Shown here one piece after another: positions 10,389-23,300 of a DNA stretch of 64,000 nt (position 1 is the first letter of the stretch; the number at the start of each line of letters is the position of its first letter). The position numbers and the translations under genes were made by a program. The notes beneath the pieces are model-generated. The model saw nothing but the letters and a program-made list of their open reading frames with translations. It was not told the origin of the DNA and ran no database searches. Where the stretch lies: the NCBI GenBank assembly GCA_001661515.1, contig LUVW01000001.1, positions 452,582-516,581 of the forward strand, in the 5' to 3' direction. The stretch is from Capniomyces stellatus (lineage: Eukaryota > Kickxellomycota > Harpellomycetes > Harpellales > Legeriomycetaceae).

Positions 10389-11825
10389 TGGTTGTAGATC
10401 TTTGGGAGGAAAAAAAAGTCAGTGTGGCTTCTTCTGAAGCGCAGTATATACATATATATGCATATACTCACGGATTTTTAGCCGCGTTTTGGCATTTGAG
10501 AAAAGTCTTTCTCGGCAAACTGGTAGTTATTGATTTATTTTCGTGTTTTTTTTTACTACTGACGTTTAAAAAAAAAAAGAGCAAAAGAATGTATCTAAAG
10601 TTGAAAGTTTAAAGATGTGGTTTGTTTGTTGGTCGGTGTGTATCCAAGGGCGTGATCCAATATACTTGAGTTTTAAGCTACTGTGCGTTTATGGTCACTG
10701 TTTCCAAGTAGAGTAAAATAAACGATATTGTACAGTACAAACAACTGAATTAACGTGTTTTTGGGACATTAATCGCTAATTCCCAGACTTTGCAAACCAG
10801 AAAATGTTAGTTTGGGATATGGGGTGTGCTTGTGTTTGGGAAAATGAGAGCTAGACATAAGAGAGGCCGTAAGATGTAATAACGAGGCCATAAGATGCAA
10901 GAATGAGGGTAAATTGGCCGAGTCAAAGTAAATGTGATGTTGTTGGAAAGGGGAGAGTTAAAAAAAAACTGGAAAGAAGATTAGTTGGGGAAACAATGCT
11001 GCATTTTGAATAATATGTATCGAGTAGCAGTAAATGTCATGGTCTAGAACAAAGGATGGAATAAACAATAACAGTAAAATACGACAAAATTAATATAAAA
11101 ATGGTTAAGAACCAATATTCCAGACTGTTTAATAAAGAGAAATGCAATTAATGCAGAAGCAGAATAAAATAGAGATGTAGAACATCATATTCGATTAAGG
11201 AGGGGGGAAAAAATAGTGGAGTGAGGGTCTGGGCAACTTTAGACTAAAAGTTTTGAGTCTTATAACCAAGTGAAGATATATACTGTTAATGCTAAACTGC
11301 AAAGTTTTGTAGATCAATAAGCGCACAAAAACGAAAAGCATCTGTATCAGGAAGAAGAAAAAAAAAGGATATACAAAAGCATTTTGATCAGATCATAGCG
11401 AACTAAAATGAAACATGATTTAGTTTGGGATATTGTCACTTTTCAGTGCTATTTTAATACTATTTGGATTGATTAATAGAAGGGTTTAATGTTAATTAGC
11501 TAGTTCCGTTCAATGGATCTCGAACCAATTAATATAATATAGTTAAGAAAGTGAATATGTATAGTAGAGCACAAAAAAAAAAGAAAGAGGGAAAATAAGA
11601 CTTGGTCGTGTGTTATGTTGTTGGGAGGATTAAAAGCGAGATAAATATTTGAAGAGTAAATAAAACAAAAACAAAATTCATAGTTTAAAACTCAAAATAA
11701 AACGTTCCGTCTTTCTCGATAGAAATTTCAAACTGTTTGGACATAGACTCATTTTTTTTATTTTAAAAAGAAAAGAAAATAATAATAGGCAAATTTATTA
11801 GAATAGAGAGGCAAATATATACAGA
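10389..11825. other. Intergenic region, LSM6 3' flank and purine-rich leader of the second FAMeT-like gene
   Basis: About 1.4 kb. From roughly 10800 to 11825 the plus strand becomes clearly purine-rich (runs such as GAAGAAGAAAAAAAAAGG), as seen upstream of other genes here. No protein or RNA gene is recognisable. Confidence 0.5.
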
Positions 11826-12770
11826 ATGAAGTTATTTGGAGTTACACTAGTTAGTTTTGTGTTGGGATGTTTGTCGCAGCAAGAAAAGCACGAAGAGTTC
11901 AACAAGCTGCAAGCAGATCCGTTTCAGGGCAGAGATGTTAAGAACGCAATAGTAAAGGACCTGTACAACGAAAAGTACGGGGACTTGGAAAGAGTGCAGC
12001 TAACAATAGGAATAAAAGTATCGGGTATTGATACGCTTTATGCAGGGTTTTCGGCAAAGGAAAATTTGGAAGTGGATAACTACGAGGTAAAGTTCTCGTC
12101 AGCAGACAAAACAGGGATTTACCGTGGGGTAGGGGGGACTATGCAGGCAAGTGGGCAGAAGATAGGAACCAATGCAAGCAATTTAGACGGGGTGATATTG
12201 GGAATCAAGATAGATAACTATGGCAGGATCAGTATTGGTACTGGTAACGCGATTGACAACCCACTGAGTTTGGTGCTGGCCAGTTATGTGGACAAAGTAC
12301 CACTTCCTCAGTACAGATACATGAGTTTGTACACAACCACAGGAAAGCCGACAATTGTACAATATCAAGTTGGGTACAAGATTATCTCGCCTGATGGAAC
12401 TCTTGTCAACCCAGTGACAGTGTTTGTTACCAACACCAAAACGATAACAGGAAGCACAACAGTGACATCAAAAGTGACGGAGACGTCTACATCAACCATC
12501 ACAGTTGTAGTTCCAACTGTAACCACAGTCACAAACGAAACCAAAACAAACACCGTGACCACAACCAAAACCACATATATTGATTCTCCGCCAGTTACAG
12601 TTCTTGTTACTAAACAGAAAACAGAGTTCACCACAACTACAATAACAGCTGCGCCGGTAACAGTTACAAGTATAAAGAGCACAACAACAGAAACCACCAC
12701 CACAACCACCAAACGCAACACGGTTGTGACTACAACTAAAACAACCTTGACTACATGTCCAACAAAGTAA
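11826..12770 (+). CDS. Secreted protein: divergent FAMeT-like domain plus Thr-rich tail
   Basis: Single exon, 314 residues. Signal peptide MKLFGVTLVSFVLGCLS. Residues ~60-185 repeat the strand pattern of the protein at 6653-8203: NYEVKFSSADKTGIYRG aligns with MYEIVFNYGSALSGIRK, and GVILGIKIDNYGRISIGTG aligns with the strand pair around LFDIGIG; the Asp-Pro-rich end is replaced by DKVPLPQYRYMSL. The remaining ~110 residues are almost wholly Thr, Val and Lys/Ser, typical of an O-glycosylated wall stalk, ending in TTLTTCPTK without a second globular domain or GPI signal. The two genes are 3.6 kb apart, point away from each other and are separated by LSM6, which suggests an old local duplication. 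Function unknown; adhesion or wall structure is an inference. Confidence 0.65.
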   Translation: MKLFGVTLVSFVLGCLSQQEKHEEFNKLQADPFQGRDVKNAIVKDLYNEKYGDLERVQLTIGIKVSGIDTLYAGFSAKENLEVDNYEVKFSSADKTGIYRGVGGTMQASGQKIGTNASNLDGVILGIKIDNYGRISIGTGNAIDNPLSLVLASYVDKVPLPQYRYMSLYTTTGKPTIVQYQVGYKIISPDGTLVNPVTVFVTNTKTITGSTTVTSKVTETSTSTITVVVPTVTTVTNETKTNTVTTTKTTYIDSPPVTVLVTKQKTEFTTTTITAAPVTVTSIKSTTTETTTTTTKRNTVVTTTKTTLTTCPTK

Positions 12771-13201
12771 ACAAATAGATTAACACAGATAAATAAAGTA
12801 AGCAAAAAGGAAATTTGTTATCCAAGAATTCAAAAGAAGTGAAGAGATAGAAAAAGAAGTAGAAAAGGAGGAAATGGTCAAGGGAAAAAAAAAAAAAGGC
12901 TGGGTAGTCCAGGTGGTCAAAAAGCTTGAGGAATTAGTTTGGTGCATATATGGCAGTGTCAAAATTATTTATTTATGAGGATTAATGGAAACAGAATCGA
13001 CACGTCAAAACACACAATCTAGTGTCAAAATTAAACATTTTTTATTTGTTTTCATTTTATTTGTTTACTTGATTCAAATAAAAGCATGAATAATTAGAAA
13101 ACAATAATAAAAGAGAAATTAGTTGGTCATTTAGTATTGAGATAAAAAAAAAAAAAAGAGAGATAAAAGTAGAGTGAAAAGAAAAAGTGAGAAAAAGAAA
13201 A
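12771..13201. other. Convergent intergenic region, FAMeT-like gene 2 / SUB2
   Basis: About 430 bp, A-rich. Contains CAAATAAAAG near 13077. Both transcripts must end here. Nothing else seen. Confidence 0.45.
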
Positions 13202-14636
13202 CTATGAAGTCATGTAGGTGCTTGGATCAATCTTCTCTGGCATTGGGGGAATGTTGACTTCAAATCTTTCTTGGACGCTTTCCAGAATCTTCTTGTCATC
13301 TTCAGTAGCAATGAAGGTGATGGAAAGACCCTTGGTACCAAATCTACCAGCTCTGCCAACACGATGAAGATAAGAGTCAGCGTTTTCGCTCATGTCGTAG
13401 TTGATGACAACATTGACTCTTTCAATATCGATTCCACGGCCAAAGATGTCGGTGGCAACCATGATTCTCTTGGAGAAATCTTTGAAGGCCTTGTAGCGAA
13501 GGATTCTTTCCTCTTGAGGTAGCTGAGAATGGATGCAGACGGAAGGGAAGTTGCATGCACTGAGCAGCTTGTTGAGCTGATTGGCTCTGGCTACAGACTT
13601 GACAAAGATGACAACCTGGTTGAAGTCAAGGGAGTCAAGGAGGTCAGACAGCTGCCTGTTTTTGGAGACCTCGGTTAGAGAGACGTAGTACTGCTGAAGT
13701 CCGTGGAGAGTTAGTTTGGTTTCGTCGTCAACAAAGATTTCAAGAGCGTTTTGCAAGAACTTTTTGCAGACAGGTCTCATTTCTTTGGACAAAGTGGCGG
13801 TAAACATCATAGTTTGTTTGCTTTGTGGGGTAGATCTGAAGATGTCCTGGATGTCTCTGCGCATATCAAGCTGCTCAAGCATTTTGTCGCACTCGTCCAG
13901 CACGAAATGCTTGATTGCTCCTGTTCTCAGGTGCTTGTCCCTAGTAAGCGCCAGAATTCTGCCAGGCGTTCCCACTACAATATGGGGGCATCTCTCCTTG
14001 TCCTTGAGCAACTCCTGGTCCTTTTTGAATGGTGTTCCTCCGTAAAACACTTCAGTTCGGACATTGGCCATGTATTTGCTGAATCTGACATACTCGTTTT
14101 TGATTTGGAACGCCAATTCTCTTGTGTGGCATATAACTATCACTGACACATCTCCATCAACTGGCTCCAACTGCTGCAAAGTAGCCAGCACAAACACTGC
14201 TGTTTTTCCCAATCCTGACTTGGCTTGGCACAAAACATCCATACCCAAAATAGCTTGAGGAATACATTCCTGTTGAACTATAAACAGCAAAAACCATACA
14301 GCCACATTACGTCTAGTTGTTGGTTATCCACAAGTCACTTTATACTTCTTTATACGTTTCTATTTATTTATATACTTTGGTTTGATCCAAATTCTTACCT
14401 TCTGAAGGATGCTCAAACCCACAATCCACAATTGCTCTCAGCAACTCTGGCTTAAGCAAAAAGTCTTTGAAACTCGTTGAATGCACTCCAACATAACTCC
14501 CCTTCTTGTCCTTTCCGTTTGACTCTCCTGTAGTGCCTTTATCTTGTGTTGCTGCCGTTACTGCTGCAACGACCTCTTGTTGGACAACCTCTTCATCATC
14601 CTCGTAGTCAATCAAATCATCTGCGTGGTCTGCCAT
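13202..14636 (-). CDS. SUB2: DEAD-box ATP-dependent RNA helicase UAP56/Sub2
   Basis: Exons 14636-14399 and 14277-13202 (intron 121 bp; G|GTAAGA ... TATAG|TTC) encode 437 residues, the usual family length. Helicase motifs in order: Q-motif region [19 protein letters not shown], motif [11 protein letters not shown], Ia HTRELAFQI, Ib TPGRI, II DECD (the UAP56 form of DEAD), [27 protein letters not shown] and [10 protein letters not shown]. The acidic N-terminus [16 protein letters not shown] is the conserved UAP56-interaction region that contacts Yra1/ALY. The protein acts in spliceosome assembly and, within TREX, in mRNA export. Identification is certain. An internal ATG within the intron makes a 5'-truncated frame appear from 14305, which is an artefact. 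Confidence 0.97.
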
Positions 14637-17322
14637 CTTGTTCTTTTGTCTCTATGTCTTTCCTTCCTTTGGGTTTCTGCGTCTTTGTTATACATTAAGT
14701 TTTATTTTATATACATTTATTTAGATTTGATTCGTTTCGCTTTTTTTGTTTTGTTTTCTTTTGTTTCGCTACGGATATTATAGTTACTACCATAAAATTG
14801 AAGGGAAAAGTGTGCTTTTTGGAGGAAGGGAAGAGGTACAAGTAAAGAAGTTATCTCTTTTTAATCAGTCTGGAATGCCATCAACACTGTGTATTATAGA
14901 ACAAAAAAAATGAATCGGAGTAGAGATGGTGACGGGAGAAAGAGTAAAAGCGCACAAAGACAAGTATTGCCAAAGGTAGCGCCAGGAAGCACAGACACCA
15001 AAAAAAAAATGCTCGCTGCCATCTGCATACCAAAGCTACACACATACAAATGCATGTATACGTTCAGATAAAACCGTTGATCAAGCTATGCCACCCAGTT
15101 CAATCAAGCTCGCTCTACCCTCCACTGTTTAGGTCGCTTAACACAGCAACAGCTCGACAAGATGCCAGTCCTCCTCTCTCTATTCTTCTCCTTTATAATT
15201 ATAAATTATCTGCTCAAGCGATCTACACTATCTCCAATGAAACAGTTTCAAAGATTCCGAAGGAAGGAGCGGTATCTGCTAATATTGTCTTCAAGGTCGC
15301 TCGACTACCCGCTGTTCAGCATTATGTTCTTTCCCATCCACTCAGTCCTGGCTCCCACAACTCTTCCAGTGATACTCTCCTTCCATTAATAAATAAATAG
15401 ATGGCTCAATTTGTTTATTTTTTTTGTCCAAGATGACGGTGCTTTGCTCTCCATTCTGCTACCTGTAAGAGCAACTATTCTCTACTCACTCTTCCAATTA
15501 TATGTATATACTTGGTGCCTTGAGAACCCTCTTCATCATGACCATAGTTAAATTCTCTCATCTGGGGTGATGATTACCGTATCATCTACCACAAAACAAA
15601 GCATGATCCACACTTTCCTTCTTTTTCCCTCTATGATACCTTTCCTTCCCTTTCCTTCCACGATACTTTCCCCTCACTTTCATTTCCCTTCCCTCATCTT
15701 TACTGATCTTGAAACAAGGGACCAGTTAAAGATAATGTAAACAGATCATGGCTTTTTAGAAATATATATTTTTAGATGCAGACATACCTTTGGATATTAG
15801 GGATTTATTTTTGTTATTTTTCAATCTTGAATTCTCTCTTTATCACTTTGTAACCAAAACTATTTGTAATAGCGAGTGTAATAAAGTTGAATACAAAAAA
15901 AATGGCTTAAAAATTAAATAAAGAAAGAAAAGAGGATGCTATTGCTATATTAAACTAATTATTCAGTTTTTTTTTTCTCCCTCCTTTCCCTTTTTTTACT
16001 CTTATTTTAGTTTTAGTTATTAGCTTTACCATTTCGCTCCCTCTTATTTTTCTTTTTCTTTCTTCTTTTTTCCTATTTGTTTTTGTTTTGTTTTGTTTTT
16101 TTTTTCTTCCTTTCACCTTCACTATTTTTAACTAATAAATCAACCTTACAACCTAATTAGCATTATTCTGTTTTTTTTTTACTAGTAAAATATTTTATAT
16201 TTATTTTTTTATTTTTCCAAACTGGTCTTTGACTTTTGATTTGGCTCCTTAGAATAGTTCTACAAATCCACTTTGCTTCTTTCAAAGTAAGTGATTTACT
16301 TAATTTGTTAATTCTCTCATTAATTTTTACTCTCTTTTATTATTTTTTTTTACGTGTAATCACCCAATAGAATCGTATCGTTTGTCAATACAGGAATTCA
16401 ACCTGGCTTTCAAACTGGAATGTCATTTTATTTAAGACTCGCCAATTTTTTTCTCCGTTTTCGTTGCTTTACTTTTATGGCTATTTTTATTTACTAGTCT
16501 TGTTATTATTAGCCTATTTCAGGTTTACATTCCCAACTTATTCAGCTTATTTTTGAAGAACGCTTTTTACCAAGTATCAGTTTAGTTTTCAACCGTTTTG
16601 AAGCTGCTTTGTTGCCATTATCGGCTTTGTTTCAAAGCTATTCCATATATAGACCATTTGGTTATTTTTAAAGTTACGTAGCAGCCAACAACCATGCTCC
16701 ATCGCCATTTCCGTTTTTTTTCTCCCATTTCTTTTTTTTTTTTTTCGATTCTCTTTTTTTTTTCCTCTTTTCATTTCAAGAGTTGATGATATCCTCGATC
16801 ATTATAAAAAAAAAGACCGTGTAAATCGTTAAATCGATTGTCATATTGCTGTACTTTCCGTCGATTGATGATGTGGTTAATTCCTGGTGGACCCCAAACT
16901 AAAGTTTTACTACTTAGTTCTCCCAAGACAAAGTTGGTCTACTTGAAAATTGAAAAAACTAGGATTTTCTGTTCATCGAGTCTCAATTGACTGACTGCGG
17001 GTGGGGGAAAAATAACCACACTCTAATTTCACACCAGCTCACCATTTGTTTGAAGGCTTCTTACAACAAAACCTGGGTCAAGTGTGATGATCTTAAAATA
17101 CGCGTATTACAGGCCTTAACCCACTCTCCCAACCACCAATGAGCGTATTCAGCAAGGTGATGTGAAATATCCTTTTTTTAAAAAATAAATAAATATATTA
17201 ATGTGAATGCTTTAGTAAAAAAGCGAATAAATAAAAGTATATGTTGTAAAAAAGGAAAAAAGAAAGAAAAAAAAGACTTGTAAAGTGATTAATGCACACG
17301 AACTAAAAGTAAATCAAGAGGG
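14637..17322. other. Intergenic region between SUB2 and the BEM3-like gene
   Basis: About 2.7 kb. The part around 14900-15400 has overlapping open frames on the plus strand and slightly higher GC, but I found no motif; a phase-consistent two-exon model exists there and is discussed under rejected items. 15600-16780 is strongly pyrimidine-rich on the plus strand (CTTTCCCTT runs, long T tracts). 17163-17280 is A/T-rich 3' flank of the BEM3-like gene. Confidence 0.45.
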
Positions 17323-20300
17323 TTATTTAGTCTTTGAAAATAAAGGAGAAATAGGACTAAAACTTGAAATTGGGCCTAGTTTAGCCGGGTTTGAGAACTC
17401 AGGGCCTTCAAGATTCAAGCTAAGCCCGGCGCTAGTAGATATCAAAGGCAACCCGCCGCTCTTACGGCTACTGTCGCGTTTGCCACCAATACCTGCATTT
17501 CCAAGAGTACCACCACTGATCCTGTGACTGCCATTGTGCGAACCAAGCGCGTTGTTGCTGGAATTATTGTAGCTGTCAGCATAAGAGCGGTTGCTAGAGT
17601 TGTTTCGGTTGTTTTGGTTGGGTAAATTGTCTTGGTTGGATAAATTGGATGGACTAATTGGGCTGTTGTTTTTGGAAATAACCAACTTGTTTCGTCTACG
17701 AGGGCTTGGAATATGATCCAATATGTCGGTACTACTTGCACTATCTCTGTAGTTGCCATTGGTATTATTCAAAAAATTTGGTTCAACTCTGGTGTTTGGA
17801 TTGGATCTTGAGGATTTTAAGTTTAATCTTGGCAAGTTTTTGTGTTCAACCCTGTCGCCATACTCAAAATCACTTCTATTCCCTTGACTAGCGTTGGCGC
17901 TTTTGTTGACGTGACTTTTGTTGGCGTGACTTTTATTGACGTAGCTTTTGTTACGTAACTTTTCGTCACCGTCAACGTCGCCAAACCTCGGCCTATGTCT
18001 CAGAGCAGGGCTGGAAACCAACTTCTCCAATGTGTTTGTGGCCTCTCTTGGTCTGCTGCTACTCCTTGATTCGTCCCTGGACCTTCTTGGCCTGGATCTA
18101 CCGTTATCCCTAACAGCGTGTTTGCTTGAGCTTGATTCTCTTTCATTGAACTTTGACTGTCTTACAGAAGAGTAGCTTTCATTGTCAAAATCAAGCCTCA
18201 GGTTATTTCCAGTACTAACAAACAGGTCGCTCTCAATACCCTTGAATATACTGGTATCGGCTAAGCTTGGCTGCCCTACTCCAGTGCTATTTGAGCTATG
18301 TATTTGACCGCTGTTTGAATTGTAGTTGCCTGAATTCGACACTCTGTTAATCTTTAACTTTGACTTGGATTTGGGCTTAGATTCTGATTTTGAAATAGCG
18401 ATTGGAGTCACTGCTTGGACCAAACTTGGTGGTGCATTAACATCTAATGGCGCGTATTTATAAGCTGATGGTGTGTCGAGCTGGTTGCTGTTTAATAGGT
18501 CAATATCAAAACCTAAACCAAACCCACTTCCCAAACCTAAACTCAAGCCTGGCGAAGAACCCAAGTCCAAATTTAGCTCCAAACCCATACCTTCCATTGT
18601 GCTCGCCTCACCATTGCCGCCAATTTTATCCGCGGCGCCTGTTCTATCGCCGCCACCAATATCGTTTCTCGTGTTGTCCGTATTGTTGCTACTTGCTTTA
18701 TTATAGTTGGCAATATTGTTGAAAAGGTACTCGTTGCTATAGCCGACGTCATAATCCACCCTTTTCTTATCAAACGAACTAGAAGTCGACCTCTTGGGAT
18801 GAGCGAGTTGATTATATCGACTATATTCGCGACTAGAACTTCTTTTGTGAGTATTGTAATCCGTGTTTACGCTGGACTTTGATGTGTGTTTCAGCTTAGA
18901 TCTTCTGTCAGGTTTTGACTTGGACATGAGGTTTGAAAGCGGTGTGGAAAGCGACTTTGAGATCGGGGTTTTTACTGGCACCAGCCTGCTCAACTCAACA
19001 TCAGCATCAGCAGGGGCAGTGTTTGCCCTGTTAATATAGATTGGTTGCACATGTATCGCTTTTGAAGTTTCATTTGGCCCATTTAATTTATGGGTATTAA
19101 TATCAGAGCCATAGCCATAACCTATTTTGGAAGCTGCCATTTCACTTGGGGACAAATCAGCCGCGTTTGTACCATCTTCGCCGGCTTTTTCATCGCTACG
19201 GATGTTGTTTTGCGAGTCAGCTTTATAAATTGGGCTTGCATAGCCATTAATTTTATGGGAAGAAGAACTATGACTAGCTTTTCGGCCTACACTGCTATCT
19301 ATATCGGTATTGACACCCGGATGCTTTTCATTTACTAAAGTGACAGAGTTTGCTGTATCGATAAAACTACGCATGTTTCTCAAGTAGCCAGCACCAGATT
19401 CGGCTGGGAAATTTCCAATGTTAGGCGAACTGAGGTCAGGACTAGTTGGCGACAACATGACTGTGTTGTCATAGGCTGAGCTGCTGAACGAAATATCGTT
19501 AGATGTAGTTTTTTTGGAAAAAATATTGTTGGTATTGATTTGTTTATTTTTGAAATCAATGTTGGAGCTTGATTTGGACTTTAGGAGCGATTTAGGGATC
19601 CACTTTGAGCCAAAGGAGGAACCTGAATTCGGATTTTCAGATTGATTTTGGGCTTTATCCAAAGCTATATTGGAGTTAGAGTCGGGGCTTTGGCTTGATC
19701 TGCTTAACCACTTAAACCCAGATCTACTATCGCCAGACCTCTTAACGGAGCTGCTACTGTTATTTCCAGCATCATTCGGGCTACCGTTTGTGGAACTGGC
19801 TGGCTGTTTGCTTTTGGACTTGGTAAACCAGTTTGATTTCTTTTTAGCTTTAGTACTGGTGCTGGTGGCAATGTTGACATTGGACTCATTGGCTATGCCA
19901 ACTCCAGTGTCAATGTGCTGAACATGTTGTCTCGAATTAAGTTGGGGTGTGTTTGAGCCACGTTGTACGAGTAGGTTGGTATTGTTATTGCCATTTTTTT
20001 CTGCGTTGGCAGCATCATTGCTAAAATAATCCGAATCTCTTGTGTACGAGTTGATTATCGTGTTGTTTGTAAACCTTTTTAACGACTCAAGATTATCTGC
20101 TTCATTGTCGAAATTGGTGTCAGCACTCGTGTCTGTGTTGTGGGTAATTGCCTGTTTAGCTCCAACAACTGCTGAATCAGTGCCAAGCCCGTCTCCACTG
20201 CCCCCTTCCCCGTTGTAGACGGTGGGACCATGCGGCCCGTTAATACCAACCACAGAGTCCTCATTTGATTTACCAAGGTCAACAGGCCTGACCAAGTCTC

Positions 20301-23300
20301 TAGACAGATTAGCAGCATAGTCAGCAATAATACTACTACTTTGACCGTCCAGTTGGCTGTCGAGATGGCTTGTATCATCCCCCACTGTTGTTGGTGATGG
20401 GTTGCCATCATCGTTGACGTTAAAGATGTGCGCGTATTCTGCAATAAGAAACGTGAATATGGCAGAGGGGATTCCAAGAGATGGGGAAATGATCATTGCA
20501 ATGTTTCGGAGCGTCATCCGGTTCTTGTGACTATCCAGCACAATTCTGATAAAGTGAGCCAAAACCACTCTTAGCAGGGTGTAGTTACACATTGGCAGCT
20601 TCAGTATCAGATTTCCACAAACCTCAACTCGCTCATGTCTGCTTTCCAACAGCAGCAAATCAGCAAACTCAGAGGCGTGCTGTGTTGTCAGTATGCTGTT
20701 TGGTAACATCCGCATATACAGCTTCAGCAGGTTGGCAACCGTGTGTGTGTCATAGTACTGCTCGGAATTCAGTATACTAAAGTCTCTTGAACTGTTAAAC
20801 TTGGTTTTCAAATCCTCAAGCTCCCGTTGGCTGCCGCTAACTCTGTATATCCCCTCTTCGCAAGATGCATTTTTAATGTCCAGATACTCCACACATCTAT
20901 ACACTACTGCTGGCAACTCGTAATTAGCCCTGACCCTTGTCGCGTTTACAGCTTTTTCCAACGGTGCACCAAACACCGGAATCATTGGACAAGAATGTTC
21001 AATCACACTGACGCGTCCGTCTTGGCTGTTGATCAAACCTGTTTTACTGTCTTTGATGTCTGCCCTATCATCGCCCTTAAACGACCCAATGCTTTTCAAT
21101 TTTCCAGCAAACGCCAACACTTGCTTTGACTTTTTCTTTGGCAGCTTCAATGCACTATTGCTTTTTCTTATTGTTGGATTCAGGTTTGTACTACTGTTTG
21201 ATCCTGTCAGACAAATGTTTGCATTCTCGCTGCTACTTTCATACACCCTTGGGACGCTGTCGCTTGACCCTACATTGCCTACTATGTTGCTGTTCTGATC
21301 AGCCTCATCGGTACTACCCAGCATCCTTGCGCTATGGGTACTGGTTCTCCTTCCTATTCCCAGCTTATCATCTGTAACTGTTGGCGCAAACCTGTACAAC
21401 ACTGGCTCTGACTCCTCAATTCTCATGATTCTACCTTCATTGTTTTTGTAAAATATATCATACGTTGGTTTGTTTTGCTGCGATAGCAAGGGACTGATGG
21501 CTTCCGGTTCGCAATGTTTACTATTTTCACCGGCGTGTTCTTTGTTAATGTTGGCGGATTCGCTAGATGCTGAACACAATGTTAGCGGCTGTGATTTGTT
21601 CTTATATGACTCTGCATCCTCTGCGCCAATAACATCGTCACCGCTTACATTGCCATTCCTTTCTTGTCTATGACTATCAGGCCCCAGACTTCCTGGCTGG
21701 CCACTTGCTAATTTACTGGCATTTAGGCCATGTTCTAGCATCACGTTGCTCTTTAGCGATTTATTTACTGGACTGATGCTGGTGATAAAATCTGACTCGT
21801 CGGTTTCCTGTTGGACATCGGCAGCAACATTTTCGATCTCTGCTTCAGCTGCTGCTTTGGTATCGGCTTCTGGTTCGCTCTTAACAACTCTACCCATGCT
21901 ACCAATGTTGATATTCTTTGTGTTGAGTTTGGACAGCCAGTTAATGCTGTTATCAGACTCATTAAATGGATTCTTTCCATGCTTGTCTCTGTCCTCTTTT
22001 TCAACGTCCCAATCAACACTCGCTACCCCTTCACCCTCATTTGCCCCATCATTTTCCTTTAAACCCACAACTGAGTCGTTTGCATCAGCCACACCATCAC
22101 GTATCGGTTGATTAGAAACATCGGGTGGACTTGAGGAAGTTATATCTTCAGTTACTGGTGCATAATTAAAAGCTGAGGGCGTATTTACACCCAAGCCAGT
22201 GTCGCCTGTGATGGGAGTTCCAGTACTGGGAGTGCCAGTGCTGGTGCTTGTGCCGAAACTATCCGAATCTGATGGCAAAGGAATGATCAACCCCAGCGGC
22301 AACCCTGTGTACTCCTTAATAGCGCCCATATTCTTTTCTAGCGCACTTGATCTGCCTTTGTTTAAGCTAGAAAGCGGACTTGACTTGGGCCCGTTCCCAC
22401 CAACAGTCATGTTAACTGGTTTATAGTTGGGCCTTACCCTTCCTTGAATAAACGGTCTTGGCTTTTCTTCGTTTTTTGTTGTCATAACTGTTGTTATTGT
22501 TGTCGTTTTTGTAAACTCGTTGCTCCTTGTGTCAACAATTGATTTTGTTTTTATTGGGTTTTTGTTCAGGTACATGTCTGCCAATATTGGCAGAAACTTC
22601 CGTTCAGACGAATCATCTTCCAGCTCGCTTATATACCTGTCCACAAGCTCCTCAGCCTTACCTCGCCCAATAACCACAGAAGATATTATGTATCTTAGAC
22701 AAATAACCCACTCATCTCGCTCCTGATCCGAATCAGCCCACAAAACATAGCTTTGCGCCTTGCCACTGCTAGTGGTCGACTCAATCCAAAACGCATTTTC
22801 GTACATCTTTTCTTTCTCAAAAAACTCTGCATCCGTCTCCTTTCTTGAATTTGCCAATCGGTTGGTATATATCTTTGCTCCATTGAGCTCAATCTTCCCT
22901 GACAACCTGCCCCCAAGCTTTTCAAAATACTCTACCGCTAGCTGTGACACATTGCAGGTGTAGTACCTCTTTATCCATCGCCCAAAGCTCTTGCCTTTCT
23001 TCACCAAGTACCCTTCCTTATTTCCCAGCAAAATGTGCTTAGGCACCATTGCACTTGCCACCACATCGCTTGCCAAAAAACTACCTATTTCTTTCCTGAG
23101 ATCGACCGGCTGGTAAAAATACCCCATAATTATCCGTTCCAGCTTATGCTTTAGCAACACACCTTTGTTAGGATCATTGGTCACAAACTCTTCACTGCTT
23201 GGTAACTCACTCAACACCATCTGGTTGTTCGCTATATTCAGCTTCTGCCTTAACGACTTTTCTAGCTCTTCGAAATCGCTATACGATTTTTCAATGTACC

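Noticed and set aside
14910..15400. Two-exon gene model (14910-15055, 15133-15400; 137 residues) on the plus strand
   Set aside because: Phases agree and the intron ends in TTTAG, but the product matches nothing I know, a competing frame is equally open across exon 2, and codon patterns are not convincing.
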